The notes under the pieces were generated by a model. The model saw only the letters and a list, made by a program, of their open reading frames with translations, did no database searches and was not told where the DNA came from. Below, one piece after another: positions 61,338 to 64,000 of a stretch of DNA of 64,000 nucleotides. Source of the stretch: Thalassobacterium maritimum (GTDB lineage: Bacteria; Verrucomicrobiota; Verrucomicrobiia; Opitutales; Coraliomargaritaceae); assembly GCF_031127805.1 (NCBI RefSeq), contig NZ_JARXHW010000025.1, positions 1 through 64,000 on the forward strand, in the 5' to 3' direction. Numbering within the stretch: position 1 is the first letter of the stretch; the number at the start of each line of letters is the position of its first letter. The position numbers were made by a program, and so were the translations under genes.

Positions 61338-62948
61338 TTACTTAGCCCAAGCTGGGAGTTCGCCGAGGCTGATCCCGAAGATGGGCACTAAGAGTAGATA
61401 GAGCGCGAGCGGTATAATGATAATGCCAAGTATATTGGCACCAAAGCCAGCACGTACCATTTGTGGGATCGTGACGTGGCCTGAGCCAAATACAATCGCG
61501 TTGGGCGGTGTGGCTACGGGCAACATGAAAGCACAGGATGCGGCGAGTGCGGCGGGCGCGAGCAAGACCAATGGGTTTTGATTTAAGCCAATTGCGATGC
61601 CAGCCAGCACCGGCATCAGCATGGTGGCGGTTGCCGTATTAGAGGTGAGCTCGGTGAGGAAAATCACGAGTGCGGTCACACCGAGCACGATCCAGAAGAG
61701 CGGTAAGCTATCAAGAAAGCTGACATAGCTCACCACCCAAGTGGCCAGGCCGGAACTTTGGAAACCACCCGCGAGGGCGAGCCCGCCACCAAAGAGGATT
61801 AATACCCCCCATGGTAGTTTGGCGGCCCATTCCCAATCCATGACAAATAGTCGCTTGCGGAAGTTGATCGGTATGATAAATAGTAGAATTGCGCCCGTCA
61901 TGGCGATGGTGGCATCCTTGATCATGCCAGGCTCTGGAAAGAGTGAGGCGAGCTGGGGGCGGCAGATCCAAGACAATGAAGTCAGCAAAAAGACGATGCC
62001 CGTCCAGCGCTCACCTGGCTGCATTTTTCCCATTTTCTTGAGTTCGTCGTCGATTATGTTTCGGGCGTTGGGTAATTCCAACTTCGGCATGGGGTTGATC
62101 ACTTTAGTCAACCACAACCAAGTTAAAGGTAAGAAAATACAGACTAAAGGCGCACCGACCATGAGCCATTTGGCAAAGGTAATTTCGTAATCGTATGTCT
62201 TAGATAAGTAGCTGGCGAGCACGGTGTTGGGCGGGGTGCCAATTAGAGTGGCCACGCCTCCGATCGAGGCTGCGTAGGCGATGCCAAGCATCAAATTTAG
62301 AGACAGAGTTTCGATGTGCTTATTCGCCGAGTTTGCGCCGCTTTGTTGCATGCGGTCGGCGATTTGCGTGACTACAGCCATGCCGATGGGGAGCATCATT
62401 ACGGTGGTCGCTGTATTCGAAACGAAGGCAGAAAGTACCGCAGTCGCGAGCATGAAGCCGAATACTAAGCGCCCTGCTGAAAAGCCTGTGAAGCGGATGA
62501 CCTTTAAGGCAATGCGCCGATGGAGATCCCAGCGCTGCATCGCGAGGGCGATGATGAAGCCGCCCATGAAGAGAAAGATTAGATGGTTGGCGTAGGGAGT
62601 CGTCGCTTGCGAAGTCGACATGACACCTAACAGCGGAAAAAGTACGATCGGTAGTAGGCTTGTTGCTGGGATCGGGATGGCTTCGCTGATCCACCAGGTG
62701 GCCATCAATAAAGTCACCGCGGCGACACGCTGGGCTTCCAGCGACATGCCGTCGGGCGTTGGGATCAGCAGCATGATCAAAAATGCCAAGGGGCCCACGA
62801 CTAGGCCGACACGCTGCCGCATGCCGAATTCGCGTGAATGGTCGTCGTCGGCGCGTTTAGGGTCTTTCTGGACTCGGTAGTGTTGTTCGGCTGGGGAAGA
62901 TTCTAGTACGCTGGAAAGTTCTTCGTTATGCTCGGGGTCGTTACTCAT
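61338..62948 (-). CDS. SLC13/DASS family sodium-coupled symporter
   Basis: A 536-aa membrane protein of the divalent anion:Na+ symporter family, which moves dicarboxylates such as succinate, malate or citrate. The two SNT motifs are visible: FVSNTATTVMMLPIGMAVV and LTSNTATATMLMPVLAG. The N-terminal about 45 residues are charged and hydrophilic. Other parts are MATWWISEAIPIPATSLLPIVLFPLLG and SIGGVATLIGTPPNTVL. About 12 helices are visible. Substrate specificity cannot be read from sequence. Confidence 0.88.
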   Translation of the reverse strand: MSNDPEHNEELSSVLESSPAEQHYRVQKDPKRADDDHSREFGMRQRVGLVVGPLAFLIMLLIPTPDGMSLEAQRVAAVTLLMATWWISEAIPIPATSLLPIVLFPLLGVMSTSQATTPYANHLIFLFMGGFIIALAMQRWDLHRRIALKVIRFTGFSAGRLVFGFMLATAVLSAFVSNTATTVMMLPIGMAVVTQIADRMQQSGANSANKHIETLSLNLMLGIAYAASIGGVATLIGTPPNTVLASYLSKTYDYEITFAKWLMVGAPLVCIFLPLTWLWLTKVINPMPKLELPNARNIIDDELKKMGKMQPGERWTGIVFLLTSLSWICRPQLASLFPEPGMIKDATIAMTGAILLFIIPINFRKRLFVMDWEWAAKLPWGVLILFGGGLALAGGFQSSGLATWVVSYVSFLDSLPLFWIVLGVTALVIFLTELTSNTATATMLMPVLAGIAIGLNQNPLVLLAPAALAASCAFMLPVATPPNAIVFGSGHVTIPQMVRAGFGANILGIIIIPLALYLLLVPIFGISLGELPAWAK

Positions 62949-63103
62949 TAAGCTGAGGGGGAGTTGGTAGGTGAGGGGAGTATGTATAAAAATGAAGCCG
63001 TGCTAATTGAGACTTGGCGGGGGGTATCCAAGCCAAAGCTCCCCTGAGTGCTGGGGGAGAGAGGGGGCAACAATCTGCTCGTGAGCGAAGCTGAAAGGCT
63101 GAA

Positions 63104-63592
63104 CTACTCGCCTTTGTATTCCTGCTTTAAATACGCGATGATTGAGGGGATCGCCTCGGCCATCGAGTCGAAGCATGCCCTGTAAGCGGCTAGGTTTTGG
63201 CCGTAAGGGTCTGGGATCTCGGGATCTGAGCCCGCGGGCATGAATTCTCGGAATAGGTGTGCGCGTGGCGGGAGTTGCCCGTGGTAGTGCTGTAGGGTGT
63301 CGATGTGTGACTGCGTCATGCCTAACACGAGAAAGGAGCGGTCCAGTAGATCCTGGCTCACCGGTTGACTCTTATGATTGGATAAGTCCAATTGTACCTT
63401 TTTGACAGCAGCGACTGAGTTGCTGGATGCGGGGTCGCCATAACAGGCGGCAACGCCTGCAGACGCGACTTCGAGTTGGTCGAGTGGGGCACCCTCAGCG
63501 GCGAGCGCATGTTGCAGAAGCTTTTCTGCCATGGGGCTGCGGCAAATGTTGCCGGTGCAGATGGTCAGAATCAAATTTCGTTTATCAGCCAT
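63104..63592 (-). CDS. Low-molecular-weight protein tyrosine phosphatase
   Basis: A 162-aa phosphatase with P-loop CTGNICRS (nucleophile Cys12, Arg18) close to the N-terminus, as in Wzb/YwlE. An acid region EIPDPYGQN carries the general-acid Asp, and a Tyr-rich middle (MTQSHIDTLQHYHG) is present. It could act on phosphotyrosine or phosphoarginine. It follows purD on the same strand after a 104-bp gap holding a hairpin. Confidence 0.9.
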   Translation of the reverse strand: MADKRNLILTICTGNICRSPMAEKLLQHALAAEGAPLDQLEVASAGVAACYGDPASSNSVAAVKKVQLDLSNHKSQPVSQDLLDRSFLVLGMTQSHIDTLQHYHGQLPPRAHLFREFMPAGSDPEIPDPYGQNLAAYRACFDSMAEAIPSIIAYLKQEYKGE

Positions 63593-63624
63593 ATCCTTGC
63601 GAAGTGTTCGTGTGTAGAGGGGGG

Positions 63625-63664
63625 AGAGTCGCTCTTTATAGGAACTCCGATAAAGAGCGACTCT
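63625..63664. other. Perfect 15-bp hairpin between purD and the phosphatase gene
   Basis: AGAGTCGCTCTTTAT at 63625-63639 pairs with ATAAAGAGCGACTCT at 63650-63664 around a 10-base loop. On the minus strand it is followed by C-rich sequence and not a T-run, so it may protect or process the purD end without acting as a classical terminator. Confidence 0.55.
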
Positions 63665-63696
63665 TGGAGACTGTATGTTTTTACTGCTTTGTAAAG

Positions 63697-64000
63697 CTAT
63701 CGGTTCAGCTCGCGGTGGCCTATGTCGCGGCGCAGGTATTTGTCTTCAAATTCTACTTGGTCGCATACGGAGTAGGCGAGCTCGACTGCAGCTTGCAGTG
63801 TCGGTGCTTGCCCGCTGACGCCTAATACGCGGCCACCAGCGGTGCGGATGGTGCCATCGGCGTCGCGAGTGGTGCCGGCATGCACGACTGCGCTGCTGGC
63901 CGGCAATGTGTCCGGGAAGCTGATCTCTTTGCCCTTGGCGTAGCTGCCTGGGTAACCACCTGCGGCTAAGACAATAACGATGGCGGCGCCTTCGTGGAAT
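63697..64000 (-). CDS. purD: Phosphoribosylamine-glycine ligase, C-terminal part (cut by window edge)
   Basis: The reading frame runs off the right end of the window. The visible end reads FHEGAAIVIVLAAGGYPGSYAKGKEI, then AGGRVLGVSGQAPTLQAAVELAYSVCDQVEFEDKYLRRDIGHRE. These are typical PurD C-terminal elements (the A-box AxGYPGxYxKG and the final YRxDIG). The enzyme makes glycinamide ribonucleotide in purine synthesis. Only the last third or less is present here. Confidence 0.9.
   Translation of the reverse strand, partial: FHEGAAIVIVLAAGGYPGSYAKGKEISFPDTLPASSAVVHAGTTRDADGTIRTAGGRVLGVSGQAPTLQAAVELAYSVCDQVEFEDKYLRRDIGHRELNR

Noticed and set aside
1..64000. CRISPR arrays, prophage blocks or secretion-system clusters
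   Set aside because: No regularly spaced short repeats with spacers, no phage structural genes and no secretion ATPase sets were seen anywhere in the window.

Overview
The window looks like chromosomal DNA of a marine verrucomicrobium of the Opitutia type (Puniceicoccales or Coraliomargarita-like). This is inferred from gene content and protein style: a split phosphotransacetylase, an NNP nitrate transporter beside a phosphatase/kinase fusion, a PEGA lipoprotein, many secreted beta-propeller and protease genes, and few Shine-Dalgarno sequences. No rRNA, tRNA, CRISPR array or intact mobile element was found. Most of the window is dense housekeeping sequence.

Layout. Positions 1-1790 are a gene graveyard: degenerate repeats and palindromes, a GIY-YIG pseudogene with an internal stop, an IS630 transposase with an internal deletion, and a tyrosine-recombinase C-terminal scrap. 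From 1794 to 11299 come a conserved hypothetical, a periplasmic M16 protease and a three-gene RND efflux operon (adaptor, pump, TolC). From 11376 to 16434, on the minus strand, lie a MOSC protein, dxs, xseB, a BioD-like/DRTGG protein and the catalytic part of phosphotransacetylase. murJ and a second efflux operon of MacAB-TolC type (TolC, adaptor, ATPase, permease) follow to 22826. Then come cytidine deaminase, two small proteins of uncertain role, and a secreted trypsin-like protease.

From 26083 to 33803 there is a tightly coupled four-gene operon: a secreted 601-aa protein, an FG-GAP/VCBS propeller, a periplasmic-binding lipoprotein and a hybrid histidine kinase. It looks like an uncharacterised TorT/TorS- or LuxPQ-style sensor. 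Housekeeping genes follow: a CNNM/CorC protein, a PEGA lipoprotein, gcvH, speA, tilS, ftsH, aroE and an aldo/keto reductase.

From 43959 to 54632 is a complete nitrate assimilation cluster: NarK-type transporter, PP2C-phosphatase/Ser-Thr-kinase fusion, NirA-type nitrite reductase, a fused DmsB-DmsC electron-transfer and membrane-anchor protein, a cytoplasmic molybdopterin nitrate reductase and a CysJ-like diflavin reductase. The composition suggests that nitrate reduction draws electrons from quinol through the DmsBC fusion, while nitrite reduction draws them from NADPH through the diflavin protein. The same 17-nt motif with a sigma-54-like GG-N10-GC core, preceded by an ATTCATG-type dyad, occurs before both the transporter and the nitrite reductase.

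The right end carries a DUF481 outer-membrane protein, ilvB, a lone ABC ATPase, a YmdB-family phosphodiesterase, a tiny Cys/Lys/Asp-repeat secreted protein, protoporphyrinogen oxidase, an SLC13 symporter, a low-molecular-weight tyrosine phosphatase and the 3' end of purD, cut by the window edge.
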